Source: M30B19 sp041688615
GTDB lineage: Bacteria > Planctomycetota > Planctomycetia > Pirellulales > Pirellulaceae
Assembly: GCA_041688615.1 (NCBI GenBank)
Contig: JBDNHU010000589.1
Span: 1-14,079 of the forward strand
Reading direction: 5' to 3'
Length of the DNA: 14,079 nt
Part shown: positions 7,051 through 14,079 of the stretch, piece after piece
Numbering within the stretch: position 1 is the stretch's first letter
Layout of the letters: the number at the start of each line of letters is the position of its first letter
Made by a program: the position numbers and the translations under genes
Notes under the pieces: generated by a model
Databases searched by the model: none
What the model was told of the DNA's origin: nothing
The model's input: only the letters and a program-made list of their open reading frames with translations

Positions 7051-7935
7051 ATGAGTAATCAACCCGGTCGATTGGATCATACATCTGGCGGAGAAATCCC
7101 TGCTTCTTTGGTTCCAGAACATGGAATGCATTGCAGTCACTTCTATTATCGGTGGGATCGAACTGCGCTGTCCGAACTCGCTGAATTTGAATTGGAAGAA
7201 GCCGCCGATGAATTTGTTAAACTGTTTGGCCCGGTAAACTTTTCGCAACCAGACAGTGACGGCGCCCAGTGGCCTGCACGAACTCAAATGGGTTTAGTTT
7301 CGGGGGACAAAGCCGACTTTGGTATCATGGTCATGGACAGTTGCCCCTTGAAAGTTGAAAAAGTAAACCAGCAGATTTTGGCCAGCCAGTTGGGACTGTG
7401 CCTGGAACCCACTTATTCCTTTGTTTCAATGTCGGAGATTTCGGAATACGTTCCAACGGTGGAACAATTTACTAAGAGAATGCAGTTAGAAGGCGGCGAT
7501 CCGGAATCAGCCAGTTTTCAGACTCGCGTCAAGGGCTACTCCGATCGGCTGCCGATGATGAATCAGAATCGCATCATGCCAGCCTTTCCTGACTGGCCCG
7601 TTTGCTGTTTCTATCCGATGAATAAGCGGCGAGATCCAGGTGCCAATTGGTTTGACCTGCCTTTTTCCGCCCGCAGCGAAATGATGAGTGAACACGCCCG
7701 CAGTGGCATCCAATTTATGGGTAAAGTGACCCAGTTGATCACGGTTGGACTGGGACTAGAAGATTGGGAATGGGGTGTCACCCTGTGGGCAAAGAATCCA
7801 ACGTACCTGAAGGAAATCGTCTACCAAATGCGTTTCGACAAGGCTAGCGCCCTGTTTGCGGAATTTGGGCCGTTTTACACCAGTTACCTAATGAGTCCGC
7901 AGGACGTTTTGAAGCACTGCCAGATCATTGATTAA
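7051..7935 (+). CDS. chdC: Coproheme decarboxylase (HemQ), chlorite dismutase family
   Basis: ChdC converts iron-coproporphyrin III to heme b by two oxidative decarboxylations, the terminal step of the coproporphyrin-dependent pathway used by Firmicutes, Actinobacteria and several other phyla. The protein has 294 residues against about 250 in Firmicutes; the extra length is mainly at the N-terminus and in the middle. The C-terminal half is strikingly like Bacillus YwfI: FYPMNKRRD (187-195), SEHARSGIQFMGKV (213-226), DWEWGVTLWA (238-247) and YQMRFDKASALFAEFGPFY (258-276). Tyr188, Met190, Lys192, His215, Gln228, Arg174 and Arg261 align, with a constant shift of 41, to the Listeria ChdC residues Tyr147, Met149, Lys151, His174, Gln187, Arg133 and Arg220 as I remember them. 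Tyr188 would be the radical-forming residue and His215 the proximal heme ligand. Chlorite dismutases lack this Tyr and carry a distal Arg at the Gln228 position, so a chlorite dismutase name would be wrong. No strong ribosome-binding site precedes the ATG. Confidence 0.95.
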   Translation: MSNQPGRLDHTSGGEIPASLVPEHGMHCSHFYYRWDRTALSELAEFELEEAADEFVKLFGPVNFSQPDSDGAQWPARTQMGLVSGDKADFGIMVMDSCPLKVEKVNQQILASQLGLCLEPTYSFVSMSEISEYVPTVEQFTKRMQLEGGDPESASFQTRVKGYSDRLPMMNQNRIMPAFPDWPVCCFYPMNKRRDPGANWFDLPFSARSEMMSEHARSGIQFMGKVTQLITVGLGLEDWEWGVTLWAKNPTYLKEIVYQMRFDKASALFAEFGPFYTSYLMSPQDVLKHCQIID

Positions 7936-8067
7936 CGACCAAACCATAGCGCCATGCTCTTGTTAATCCGATGCGGGATTGGGTGGATCGTGAAGCATGG
8001 GTGTTGTGTTTTATTGTGCTCGAATGCGGGTTCGCAATTCTATTTCGAAAATTAAGGCTTGAATTTA

Positions 8068-8787
8068 ATGGACAAAGTTGCGTGGGTCACTGGCGGTGGC
8101 AGTGGCATCGGAGCGTCGACAGCCAAAGCGTTGGCCCAAGACGGTTGGCAAGTGGTTATTTGTGGACGCGATTTGCCGAAGCTTGAGAAGCTGATTGCCC
8201 AGATAGGATCCCCAAACATTTCGGCGATGCGGTTGGATGTGGCGGATCGCAGCGCCGTAATCGCCACTCATAAGGCTATCGTTGATCGTATCGGGCCCGT
8301 TCAATTGTTGGTCAACGCAGCGGGCGTCAATGTTCCGAAACGTTCCATGGCAGACATGCTTCCTGAAGAATGGGATCAGCTACTGCAAATTAATGCCACA
8401 GGCGCTTTTAATTGTATCGCTCAGGTCATTCCTGGCATGCGCCGGGTCGGAGATGGGTTAGTTGTTAACATTGGTTCGACCGCCGGGTTACGAGCGTCAC
8501 CGTTGGGTGGAATCGCTTACAATGCTTCGAAATTCGCAATGACCGCGATGGGGATCGGTATCGCTGAAGAAGAGCGTGTCAACGGGATTCGGGTGACCAA
8601 TATTCACCCGGGTGAAGTTGACACTCCAATCATGAAAAATCGACCCAAACCGGTAAGCGATGAACACCGTGCGTCAATGTTGCAACCAGAAGACGTTGCC
8701 GCAGCAGTAATTTTCGTTTCCAAATTGCCGCCTCGTGCTCACGTTTGGGAGTTGGTCATTAAGCCAACCGCCCAGTCGTTTGTCTAG
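8068..8787 (+). CDS. Short-chain dehydrogenase/reductase (SDR), substrate unknown
   Basis: A 239-residue classical SDR with one Rossmann domain, cytoplasmic. Seen in order: cofactor loop TGGGSGIG (8-15), NAAG (83-86), and the catalytic tetrad Asn109, Ser137, Tyr151 and Lys155 (YNASK). Arg34 after the second strand (ICGRD) suggests NADP(H), by the usual rule for this family. The C-terminus (PPRAHVWELVIKPTAQSF) is like SDRs that reduce small carbonyls such as the YdfG/sepiapterin-reductase-like group, but the substrate cannot be read from the sequence. The ATG at 8068 has AAGG ten bases upstream; an in-frame TTG at 8059 is less likely. The next gene is another dehydrogenase 156 bases downstream, so the two may serve one pathway. 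Confidence 0.95.
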   Translation: MDKVAWVTGGGSGIGASTAKALAQDGWQVVICGRDLPKLEKLIAQIGSPNISAMRLDVADRSAVIATHKAIVDRIGPVQLLVNAAGVNVPKRSMADMLPEEWDQLLQINATGAFNCIAQVIPGMRRVGDGLVVNIGSTAGLRASPLGGIAYNASKFAMTAMGIGIAEEERVNGIRVTNIHPGEVDTPIMKNRPKPVSDEHRASMLQPEDVAAAVIFVSKLPPRAHVWELVIKPTAQSFV

Positions 8788-8864
8788 AATCTCGCGATGA
8801 AGCAGTACGCCGGCGGAGAGTCTACTTGGCCCAGCCTGGGGGTGTTCTAATGCCTGCCGTTGAA

Positions 8865-8877
8865 GGTAAACGTTACC
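8865..8877. promoter_or_regulatory. Candidate operator, LacI-family-like CG-centred palindrome
   Basis: GGTAAACGTTACC is a 12-base perfect palindrome (GGTAACGTTACC) with one extra A. It resembles LacI-family operators, which are centred on CG and often contain AAACGTTT-like cores. It ends three bases before a TTGACG -35-like element, a position suited to control of the dehydrogenase at 8944. No regulator gene of this family lies in the window. Confidence 0.3.
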
Positions 8878-8880
8878 AGG

Positions 8881-8909
8881 TTGACGATGCGTGCAATCAG
8901 GTGTGGGAT
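8881..8909 (+). promoter_or_regulatory. Candidate promoter for the zinc dehydrogenase
   Basis: TTGACG (8881-8886, five of six) is followed after 17 bases by TGGGAT (8904-8909, three of six). The -10 match is weak, which would fit an activated or regulated promoter. The start of transcription would lie near 8916, leaving about 28 bases before the ATG at 8944. Confidence 0.3.
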
Positions 8910-8943
8910 CTTGGTTTAGTCTTAATTGAATGATTGGCGAAAC

Positions 8944-9984
8944 ATGAAAGCATTGGTTTTAACCGAATATAAAAATTTGCAACTGGATGCCAACTTTCCT
9001 GATCCGACGGTTGGACCCAACGAAGTCCTGATCAGGGTCGAGGCTGTTGGGATCTGCGGAAGCGACATTCATGGCTATGACGGTTCTACCGGACGAAGGA
9101 TCCCACCTTTGGTGATGGGCCACGAAGCGGCTGGCGAGGTCATCCAATTGGGGCCAGGCGTTACTTCGCTAAAGATCGGCCAGAAAGTGGCATTGGATTC
9201 CACCGTCTTTTGTGGACAATGCGACTATTGCCGCGCCGGTCGAATCAACCTGTGCGACAATCGCCAAGTTCTGGGCGTATCATGCGGTGACTATCGGCGA
9301 CATGGTGCGTTTGCCCAGTTCGTCTCGGTCCCTGCGCATGTGGCGTATCCGATTCCTGATGGGGTGACCACTGAACAGGCGGCCTTGGCCGAAGCCGTCA
9401 GTGTTGCGGTCCACGCCGTGAAGCGTTGCACTCCAAAACCGGACGACTATTGCTTGGTTGTGGGTGCGGGGATGATTGGCTTGCTGGTGGTTCAATCGTT
9501 ACGTGCAGTGGGATGTAAACACATCGCGGCGATTGACTTAGATGACAGCCGTTTGGAAATGGCGGGACGTTTCGGCGCTGAACTACTACTCAAGGCCGGC
9601 CAGCAAGGCATTGATCAAACGGTCGCCCAGTGGTCTCAGGGTCGAGGCCCCAACCATGTTCTGGAAGTTGTGGGTGCTCAGGCTACGATCGAACTCTCGA
9701 TCACGTTGACTCGTAAGGGTGGAAACGTGGTCTTGGTGGGGAACGTATCTCCGCGTGTAGAAATTCCATTGCAGCGTGTGGTCGCCGGCGAATTAACGTT
9801 GCTGGGCAGTTGCGCTTCGGCCGGCGAGTACACCGAAGCATTGGCTTGGATGCAAGACGGCAGAATTGATGTCCAGCCGATCATCTCGGCCAAATGCACC
9901 TTGGACCAAGCCGGCGATTGGATTGCCAAATTGTACGCAGGCGTTCCCAATACGATGAAAGTAGTGGTTCGTCCCAATGATTAG
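8944..9984 (+). CDS. Zinc-dependent medium-chain alcohol/polyol dehydrogenase
   Basis: A 346-residue medium-chain dehydrogenase of the sorbitol/threonine dehydrogenase branch. Catalytic zinc ligands are Cys38 (GICGSDIHG), His60-Glu61 (MGHEAAG) and probably Glu150; the structural zinc site is complete with Cys90, Cys93, Cys96 and Cys104. The nucleotide-binding loop is VGAGMIG (173-179), and Asp198 at the end of the second strand (AAIDLDD) points to NAD+ and not NADP+. Family members oxidise polyols, sugar-phosphate alcohols (for example galactitol-1-phosphate) or threonine; the sequence alone does not decide among these. The ATG at 8944 places the first strand MKALVLTE as usual; the upstream in-frame TTG at 8926 adds six residues without support. 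It follows an SDR gene and has a candidate operator and promoter in front, suggesting substrate-dependent control. Confidence 0.94.
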   Translation: MKALVLTEYKNLQLDANFPDPTVGPNEVLIRVEAVGICGSDIHGYDGSTGRRIPPLVMGHEAAGEVIQLGPGVTSLKIGQKVALDSTVFCGQCDYCRAGRINLCDNRQVLGVSCGDYRRHGAFAQFVSVPAHVAYPIPDGVTTEQAALAEAVSVAVHAVKRCTPKPDDYCLVVGAGMIGLLVVQSLRAVGCKHIAAIDLDDSRLEMAGRFGAELLLKAGQQGIDQTVAQWSQGRGPNHVLEVVGAQATIELSITLTRKGGNVVLVGNVSPRVEIPLQRVVAGELTLLGSCASAGEYTEALAWMQDGRIDVQPIISAKCTLDQAGDWIAKLYAGVPNTMKVVVRPND

Positions 9985-10235
9985 TCGTCAGGTTTTGTTG
10001 GACTACGGCAACTCGGATACTGGGCACTCATTGAACTTGGAACGCTCGGCTGAGTGGGGTTTCCCTGAACGGGTAGCAGGTTGGTTCGAACGGGTTCATT
10101 GCATGAAACAGGGCAGCAAGCGAGTCCAACGTCGCGAGCGGGCAATTTGAGATGCGATGTCAGATCCAAGTTCAGATGCGTGGGGCGATCTGACTTAGTT
10201 TGGCAACTTAATTCATATTCACTTATTCTTCCACC

Positions 10236-10243
10236 AAGAGGAG
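10236..10243 (+). promoter_or_regulatory. Strong ribosome-binding site of the M13 peptidase gene
   Basis: AAGAGGAG lies ten bases before the ATG at 10254 and fixes the start. It stands out because most other genes in this window lack a clear Shine-Dalgarno sequence. Confidence 0.7.
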
Positions 10244-10253
10244 TTTTTTCCTA

Positions 10254-12401
10254 ATGCAGAAATTAACTTTGGGCACACAAATTGGGCAATGGGTTTGCCT
10301 GTGTGTCTTTTTATTAACAGGTTCTAGCTTAGGCCTGATGGCCGTGGCGACCACTTTGGGAACTGGGGTTCAAACATCGCAGGATGCCCAGGAGAAAGAC
10401 GAAGTCGATCCTGAGGCCGCGATTGGAAGCCTTGACAATCAGGCCGGTATCGATCTGCAAATGTTCGATTCGTCGGTACGCATTCAAGACGATCTTTTTC
10501 GCCATGTTAACGGCACTTGGTTGGATAAGACTGCGATTCCATCGGACAAATCCAATTACGGTTCGTTTACTGCCTTGGCGGATATTTCTCAAAAGCGGAT
10601 CCGGAAGATCATCGAAAGTGCCGCCGCCAATGAAAACGAAGCGGGCAGTGACGCAGATAAAGTCGGAAAATTTTACCAGAGCTTCATGAACACTCAATTG
10701 ATTGAAGACTTGGGTGTCAAACCGCTGCAAGACTATTTGGACAAGATCCAAGCGGTCACCAGCAAGAAAGAAATGCTGGCGTTGATGGGCCAACTGCAAG
10801 TCATCGGAGTCGATTGCCCGCTGGGAATTTTCGTTGGCGTGGACAACAAAGATTCGACTCGCTACTTGGTGTCTACCATTCAAAGTGGTACCACACTTCC
10901 TGATCGCGACTTCTACTTGCAAGACGAAGAGAAGTTCAATGAAGCCAAAGACGAATTGGTAAACTACATCGACCTATTGAACGATTTGGCAGGTATAGAA
11001 AATCCTGAAGCCGGTTTCCGCATTCTTCAGTTGGAGGCGAAACTAGCCGAATATCAATGGTCTCGAGTGGCAATGCGGGACGCAAACGCTCGATACAACA
11101 AGTACGCCGTCAGTGACCTGAAGGATTTGACTGGCGACTTTGATTGGAAAACGATCATGACTCAAGTCGGTGTGGGCGAAGTTGATGAAATCAACGTCAT
11201 AACGCCCAGCTACTTCGAGAAGTTTGCTGCGTTCTATGAAGAAACTTCATTGGACCAATGGAAAGAATTCATGACGTTCAAAGTGTTGGACGGTTTCGCC
11301 ACGTCGCTATCCAAAGACTTTGTTGACGCTCATTTTCATCTGCATGATGAGGTGCTGGCTGGGATTCCAGAACAAGAGCCGCGTTGGAAGCGTGGCGTTG
11401 CCGCGACCGCAGGCGGCGGCCGAGGTTTCGGGGTCTTGGGTGAATCGGTTGGCAAATTGTACGTTGAAAAACATTTCAAGCTTGCAGCTAAGGCCCGAAT
11501 GGAACAACTGGTCGCCAATTTGATGGAAGCGTACAAGCAGAGCAGCGACGATTTGAAATGGATGACCCAAGAGACCAAGGCCAAGGCTCAGGAGAAGCTT
11601 AGCAAGTTTACCACCAAGATTGGTTACCCCAACAAATGGCGTGATTATTCCAAGTTGGAAATCCTCGAAGACGATTTGGTTGGGAACCTGATCCGGTCGG
11701 CCAAGGTGGAACACCATCGCATGATTGATCGATTGGGAAAACCGGTCGATCGTGAATTGTGGGGAATGACACCTCAAACGGTCAACGCTTATTACAATCC
11801 GACGATGAATGAAATTGTGTTCCCCGCTGCGATCCTGCAACCTCCGTTCTTCAATCAAAATGCGGACGATGCCGTCAACTACGGCGGCATTGGTGCCGTG
11901 ATTGGCCATGAAATCAGCCACGGTTTTGATGACCAAGGCAGTAAGTACGATGGCGACGGAAACCTAAACAATTGGTGGACCGATTCCGATCGTGAGGCAT
12001 TCAGCCAATTGACTCAGAAGTTGATCAATCAGTATGCGGACTATGAACCATTGCCAGGAAAGAACGTCAATGGCAATCTAACCTTGGGGGAAAATATCGC
12101 GGACCTCAGCGGTTTGACAATTTCATTCAAGGCTTACAACTTGTCACTTGAAGGCCAGCCTTCTCCTGAGATCGCAGGTTGGACTGGCGAGCAACGCTTT
12201 TTCCTGGGGTGGAGCCAAGTTTGGCGTCGCAAGTATCGCGAAGCGGAGATGATGCAACGCTTGTTGGTCGATCCGCACTCGCCTTCTAGCTATCGAGCCA
12301 ACGGCCCTGTCACCAATATCGACGCATTCCAAAAAGCTTTTGAATTGAAGCCTGGCGATGCATTGTATAAGACCGAAGCCGAACGGATTCAAATTTGGTA
12401 G
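10254..12401 (+). CDS. pepO: Secreted M13 family zinc metallopeptidase (PepO/neprilysin-like)
   Basis: A 715-residue endopeptidase of the gluzincin type that should cleave short peptides outside the cytoplasm. The N-terminus has a hydrophobic segment at about 12-33 after a short basic start, read as a signal peptide or membrane anchor, followed by a polar linker. The N-terminal M13 domain begins with FRHVNGTWLDKTAIP (82-96). In the catalytic part are NAYYNPTMNEIVFPAA (511-526), the zinc motif HEISH (552-556, His552, Glu553, His556), the third zinc ligand Glu613 with Asp617 in ENIAD (613-617), and DPHSPSSYRANGP (673-685), whose His675 and Arg681 match transition-state and substrate-binding residues of neprilysin. 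The protein ends in IQIW, the usual bacterial form of the C-terminal Trp, without the CxxW cysteine of animal enzymes; the mature part is nearly free of Cys, so no disulfide framework. Length is normal. It appears to be a single-gene unit with its own leader of about 270 bases. Confidence 0.96.
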   Translation: MQKLTLGTQIGQWVCLCVFLLTGSSLGLMAVATTLGTGVQTSQDAQEKDEVDPEAAIGSLDNQAGIDLQMFDSSVRIQDDLFRHVNGTWLDKTAIPSDKSNYGSFTALADISQKRIRKIIESAAANENEAGSDADKVGKFYQSFMNTQLIEDLGVKPLQDYLDKIQAVTSKKEMLALMGQLQVIGVDCPLGIFVGVDNKDSTRYLVSTIQSGTTLPDRDFYLQDEEKFNEAKDELVNYIDLLNDLAGIENPEAGFRILQLEAKLAEYQWSRVAMRDANARYNKYAVSDLKDLTGDFDWKTIMTQVGVGEVDEINVITPSYFEKFAAFYEETSLDQWKEFMTFKVLDGFATSLSKDFVDAHFHLHDEVLAGIPEQEPRWKRGVAATAGGGRGFGVLGESVGKLYVEKHFKLAAKARMEQLVANLMEAYKQSSDDLKWMTQETKAKAQEKLSKFTTKIGYPNKWRDYSKLEILEDDLVGNLIRSAKVEHHRMIDRLGKPVDRELWGMTPQTVNAYYNPTMNEIVFPAAILQPPFFNQNADDAVNYGGIGAVIGHEISHGFDDQGSKYDGDGNLNNWWTDSDREAFSQLTQKLINQYADYEPLPGKNVNGNLTLGENIADLSGLTISFKAYNLSLEGQPSPEIAGWTGEQRFFLGWSQVWRRKYREAEMMQRLLVDPHSPSSYRANGPVTNIDAFQKAFELKPGDALYKTEAERIQIW

Positions 12402-12560
12402 TACCTCACCAAATCAAACAAACTTAAGGCCAGTCAATGCTGTGCATCGTTGAACAACTAAAGTAGGCGGCCAGGGTCATGCGTTCTAGTCAGGTGCGAC
12501 TTGATTGCGCTGGACAACACCCCAACCCCAACAGCCTGCTACCGTCATTGGACACACAGT

Positions 12561-12580
12561 AGCTATCCGCAGCTATCCGC
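12561..12580. repeat. 10-base perfect tandem repeat, two copies
   Basis: AGCTATCCGC occurs twice in a row (12561-12570 and 12571-12580). It abuts the 17-base tandem pair that follows. Confidence 0.9.
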
Positions 12581-12614
12581 GGACCAAGTCGATTCGCGGA
12601 CCAAGTTGATTCGC
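12581..12614. repeat. 17-base tandem repeat, two copies, one mismatch
   Basis: GGACCAAGTCGATTCGC (12581-12597) is followed directly by the same unit with a single C-to-T change (12598-12614). Together with the preceding 10-base pair it makes a compact block of two nested local duplications, probably from replication slippage. Confidence 0.9.
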
Positions 12615-12899
12615 TTTCGGATCCAACGGTCAAAAGAAACAGCCCAGACAGCGTCGCGAACAACCGCGTTTCTGCCTGGGTTTCTTTGCGCCCATTGTCC
12701 TCGGATTGACAACTAGATCTGCGCCATAGTGAATCAAAGTCCGGCCCATCGCCTTGAATCCTTGATCGAATACCACGCCACAATTCAACTGCAATTGGAA
12801 ACCGAACAACCGCAGCCATTGCCTTGTGCCGCCAATCCTTTGCGTGATCCCGCTGCAACAATTACCGGCGACTGGCAATTCAGAGAAACGACAGCGACC

Positions 12900-13583
12900 C
12901 TATTGAGTCGAATCTTGCAGTAAGTCCACGCCAATTCCCATACGATGTTGACGACGTTCAATCGCAACAGTCCAACATTCTTTTAGTCGCTCTTGAAGCA
13001 TGGCCATAATTTGGCCGTCATCCATCGTTTCTAACTCTTCGACAGTAATCGGACGCCCCACAACCAGTTGAATAGTGCGAGGTTTGGGGAGAAGTTGTTT
13101 TCGGGGCCAGGCATGAAACGCTCCTTCAATTGCAATTGGCAAGAGCGGAACTTTGGATCGTTTGGCAATGACCGTGAAGCCGGGCTTTAGTGGTTGCAGT
13201 CTTCCGTCTTTGGAACGGGTCCCCTCGGGAAAGATCAAGACCTTCTCGCCGATCTTCAGTCGCTCCATCGTCCGCTTGATGCCACCTAGCCCCAAGCCTT
13301 CGCGATTGATGGGAATCGCGCCCATGTATTGTATCAACCAAGCAAAGGCACCCTTGAACAGACTGCTACGGGCCAAAAACGTAATCGGTTCGGTGCATGC
13401 CAACCCAATCAAGATTGGGTCCAAATGGGATTGATGATTCCCGCAAACCAACGCACCGCCGGCAGGAATATTCTGCCGACCCTCGATTCGAAGCCGAAAA
13501 ATGATTGCGAAACCTAGCCCGACAACCAAGTGAGCGATTCGGTATACAAACCTAGCGTGCCAAGATCGCTTCTTCTCAGGCAT
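12900..13583 (-). CDS. plsC: 1-acyl-sn-glycerol-3-phosphate acyltransferase PlsC
   Basis: A 227-residue membrane-associated acyltransferase that converts lysophosphatidic acid to phosphatidic acid in phospholipid synthesis. The catalytic motif NHQSHLDP (49-56) gives the HX4D pair His50 and Asp55. Further PlsC blocks are FLARSSLFKG (69-78), GAIPINRE (88-95), FPEGTRSKDG (118-127) for glycerol-phosphate binding, and PLLPIAIEGA (a PVxPVxIxG-type block near 145-154). A hydrophobic segment at about 14-31 anchors the N-terminus to the inner face of the membrane. Length is close to the 220-245 residues usual for this subgroup. The ATG at 13581-13583 gives a basic start MPEKKRSWHARF. Homologous acyltransferases in this family can act in other lipid routes such as ornithine lipids, so substrate choice is inferred. 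No lipid gene adjoins it in the window. Confidence 0.94.
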   Translation of the reverse strand: MPEKKRSWHARFVYRIAHLVVGLGFAIIFRLRIEGRQNIPAGGALVCGNHQSHLDPILIGLACTEPITFLARSSLFKGAFAWLIQYMGAIPINREGLGLGGIKRTMERLKIGEKVLIFPEGTRSKDGRLQPLKPGFTVIAKRSKVPLLPIAIEGAFHAWPRKQLLPKPRTIQLVVGRPITVEELETMDDGQIMAMLQERLKECWTVAIERRQHRMGIGVDLLQDSTQ

Positions 13584-13640
13584 GGTTCAACAATTCCAAT
13601 CTTGCAATAAGCGTGACTAAAGTGATAACCAGCAAGTCCA

Positions 13641-13664
13641 ACCAGTTTGACGACCAGTTTGACG
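13641..13664. repeat. 12-base perfect tandem repeat, two copies
   Basis: ACCAGTTTGACG occurs twice in a row (13641-13652 and 13653-13664), about 60 bases upstream of the plsC start. Because the unit is a multiple of three it stays in frame in a minus-strand open frame (13514-13774), where it reads VVKL twice, but that frame overlaps plsC and has no other support. Confidence 0.9.
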
Positions 13665-13751
13665 ACCCAGCGAACATTTGTACGCTGACATTCGCGCTGG
13701 GGCGAGCGGCAACTATAAAAATACCAGCACGCAGCGCAAAGCAACTGGATT

Positions 13752-14079
13752 TTACTTTCCTTCGCTTGTGACACGTGTTTGTATCACGGCGTAGGCCCTT
13801 GCCGCCACACGATACCCCAAGCAGTACAGGTTAGCGATATCGCTTTGTCCAGCACGCCGCGGCTTGGATACCTTGTTCAAGCGGCAGTGCCACCGATCAA
13901 GACTTTCGACCGACCCAAGACCGACCAGTTCAGCGAAATTACCAAACATCGGCCCAGCAACGCAAAGAACGGTGCCAGAAATTTTGCTCGCAATCTTCCA
14001 AAACATGGTCAAATTTCCAACTTCGGTAATCACAGGAACTTTAACTTCCCTTAAGACCACCAAAAAGGCGACCAAGACA
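13752..14079 (-). CDS. Doubtful partial reading frame at the window edge
   Basis: A frame of 108 codons with no stop runs from the window edge to a TAA at 13752. Its translation includes a hydrophobic start (VAFLVVLREV) and TMFWKIASKISGTVLCVAGP, then a basic, Cys-containing tail. I do not recognise it. It could be the 3' end of a gene starting outside the window, a short gene starting at TTG near 14075 or ATG near 14007, or chance. The overlapping + strand frame (13779-14054) is equally unrecognised. Confidence 0.25.
   Translation of the reverse strand, partial: VLVAFLVVLREVKVPVITEVGNLTMFWKIASKISGTVLCVAGPMFGNFAELVGLGSVESLDRWHCRLNKVSKPRRAGQSDIANLYCLGYRVAARAYAVIQTRVTSEGK

Larger units (their letters stand above)
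12402..12899. other. Intergenic region between convergent pepO and plsC
   Basis: This 498-base stretch holds two adjacent tandem duplications (12561-12614). Several short open frames occur on both strands, but none shows a recognisable domain or a plausible start. No clear intrinsic terminator is visible for either gene. It may be a decayed gene. Confidence 0.5.
13584..14079. other. Region upstream of plsC with no convincing gene
   Basis: A 496-base stretch to the window edge. It contains a 12-base tandem repeat (13641-13664), an 8-base palindrome ACACGTGT (13771-13778), and a minus-strand frame open to the edge (listed separately with low confidence). The plsC promoter must lie here, but I see no strong match. 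Confidence 0.5.

Noticed and set aside
7051..7935. Chlorite dismutase as the function of the chdC gene
   Set aside because: The YPMNK segment with reactive Tyr and Gln at the distal position match coproheme decarboxylases and not true chlorite dismutases.
7965..7980. AATCC/GGATT inverted repeat after chdC as a terminator
   Set aside because: Only five base pairs with a six-base loop and no T run.
10080..10100. GGTTCGAAC, resembling a tRNA T-loop
   Set aside because: The flanks do not form a T-stem and no acceptor, D or anticodon arm can be built around it.
12490..12861. Minus-strand 123-codon frame between pepO and plsC
   Set aside because: Crosses the tandem repeats, rich in Ser, Arg and Cys, and shows no domain.
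12630..12878. Minus-strand frame with an ankyrin-like phrase TLIHYGADL
   Set aside because: Only one short match; no full ankyrin repeat before or after it and no plausible gene around it.
12729..12923. Plus-strand 64-codon frame from a GTG at 12729
   Set aside because: Overlaps the plsC 3' end, no domain, no ribosome-binding site.
1..14079. Mobile elements, CRISPR arrays, toxin-antitoxin or defence systems
   Set aside because: No direct-repeat/spacer array, transposase, integrase, or recognisable toxin or defence gene is present; all firm genes are housekeeping or metabolic.

Overview
The window is ordinary chromosomal housekeeping sequence, most likely from a planctomycete of the Pirellulales (Rhodopirellula/Blastopirellula-like). 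This is inferred from three things: a DUF6798-type membrane protein, a family I know essentially from planctomycetes; moderate GC content; and mostly leaderless or weak Shine-Dalgarno starts with large gaps between genes. No database search was possible. I see no phage, insertion sequence, CRISPR array, tRNA or rRNA gene.

Layout, left to right. Bases 1-801 (+) are the C-terminal part of hemE (uroporphyrinogen decarboxylase), cut by the window edge. It converges on an 601-residue multi-pass membrane protein with a conserved soluble tail (889-2694, -). A 413-base divergent spacer leads to a long two-domain selenium gene (3108-5594, +): an NADH-dehydrogenase-like FAD domain fused to selenide, water dikinase (SelD). 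A hairpin separates this from a small two-helix membrane protein on the other strand (5652-5903, -). Then come, all on +, a single-domain CheY-like response regulator (6292-6711), a coproheme decarboxylase of the chlorite dismutase family (ChdC/HemQ, 7051-7935), a short-chain dehydrogenase (8068-8787), a zinc-dependent medium-chain dehydrogenase (8944-9984) and a secreted M13 zinc metallopeptidase of the PepO/neprilysin family (10254-12401). A 498-base spacer with small tandem duplications separates this from a convergent lysophosphatidic acid acyltransferase PlsC (12900-13583, -). The last 496 bases hold only a doubtful reading frame open to the window edge.

How the genes relate. Spacers of 130-410 bases between most genes suggest mainly single transcription units, not one operon. 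The clearest functional link is heme synthesis: HemE makes coproporphyrinogen III, and ChdC performs the last step of the coproporphyrin-dependent route, so the organism probably makes heme by that route, although the two genes are about 6 kb apart. The two dehydrogenases may act together on a sugar alcohol or similar substrate; a CG-centred palindrome in front of the second resembles a LacI-family operator. The most notable items are the SelD fusion standing alone without other selenium genes, the membrane protein of unknown function, and the candidate operator. I found no convincing previously undescribed system.
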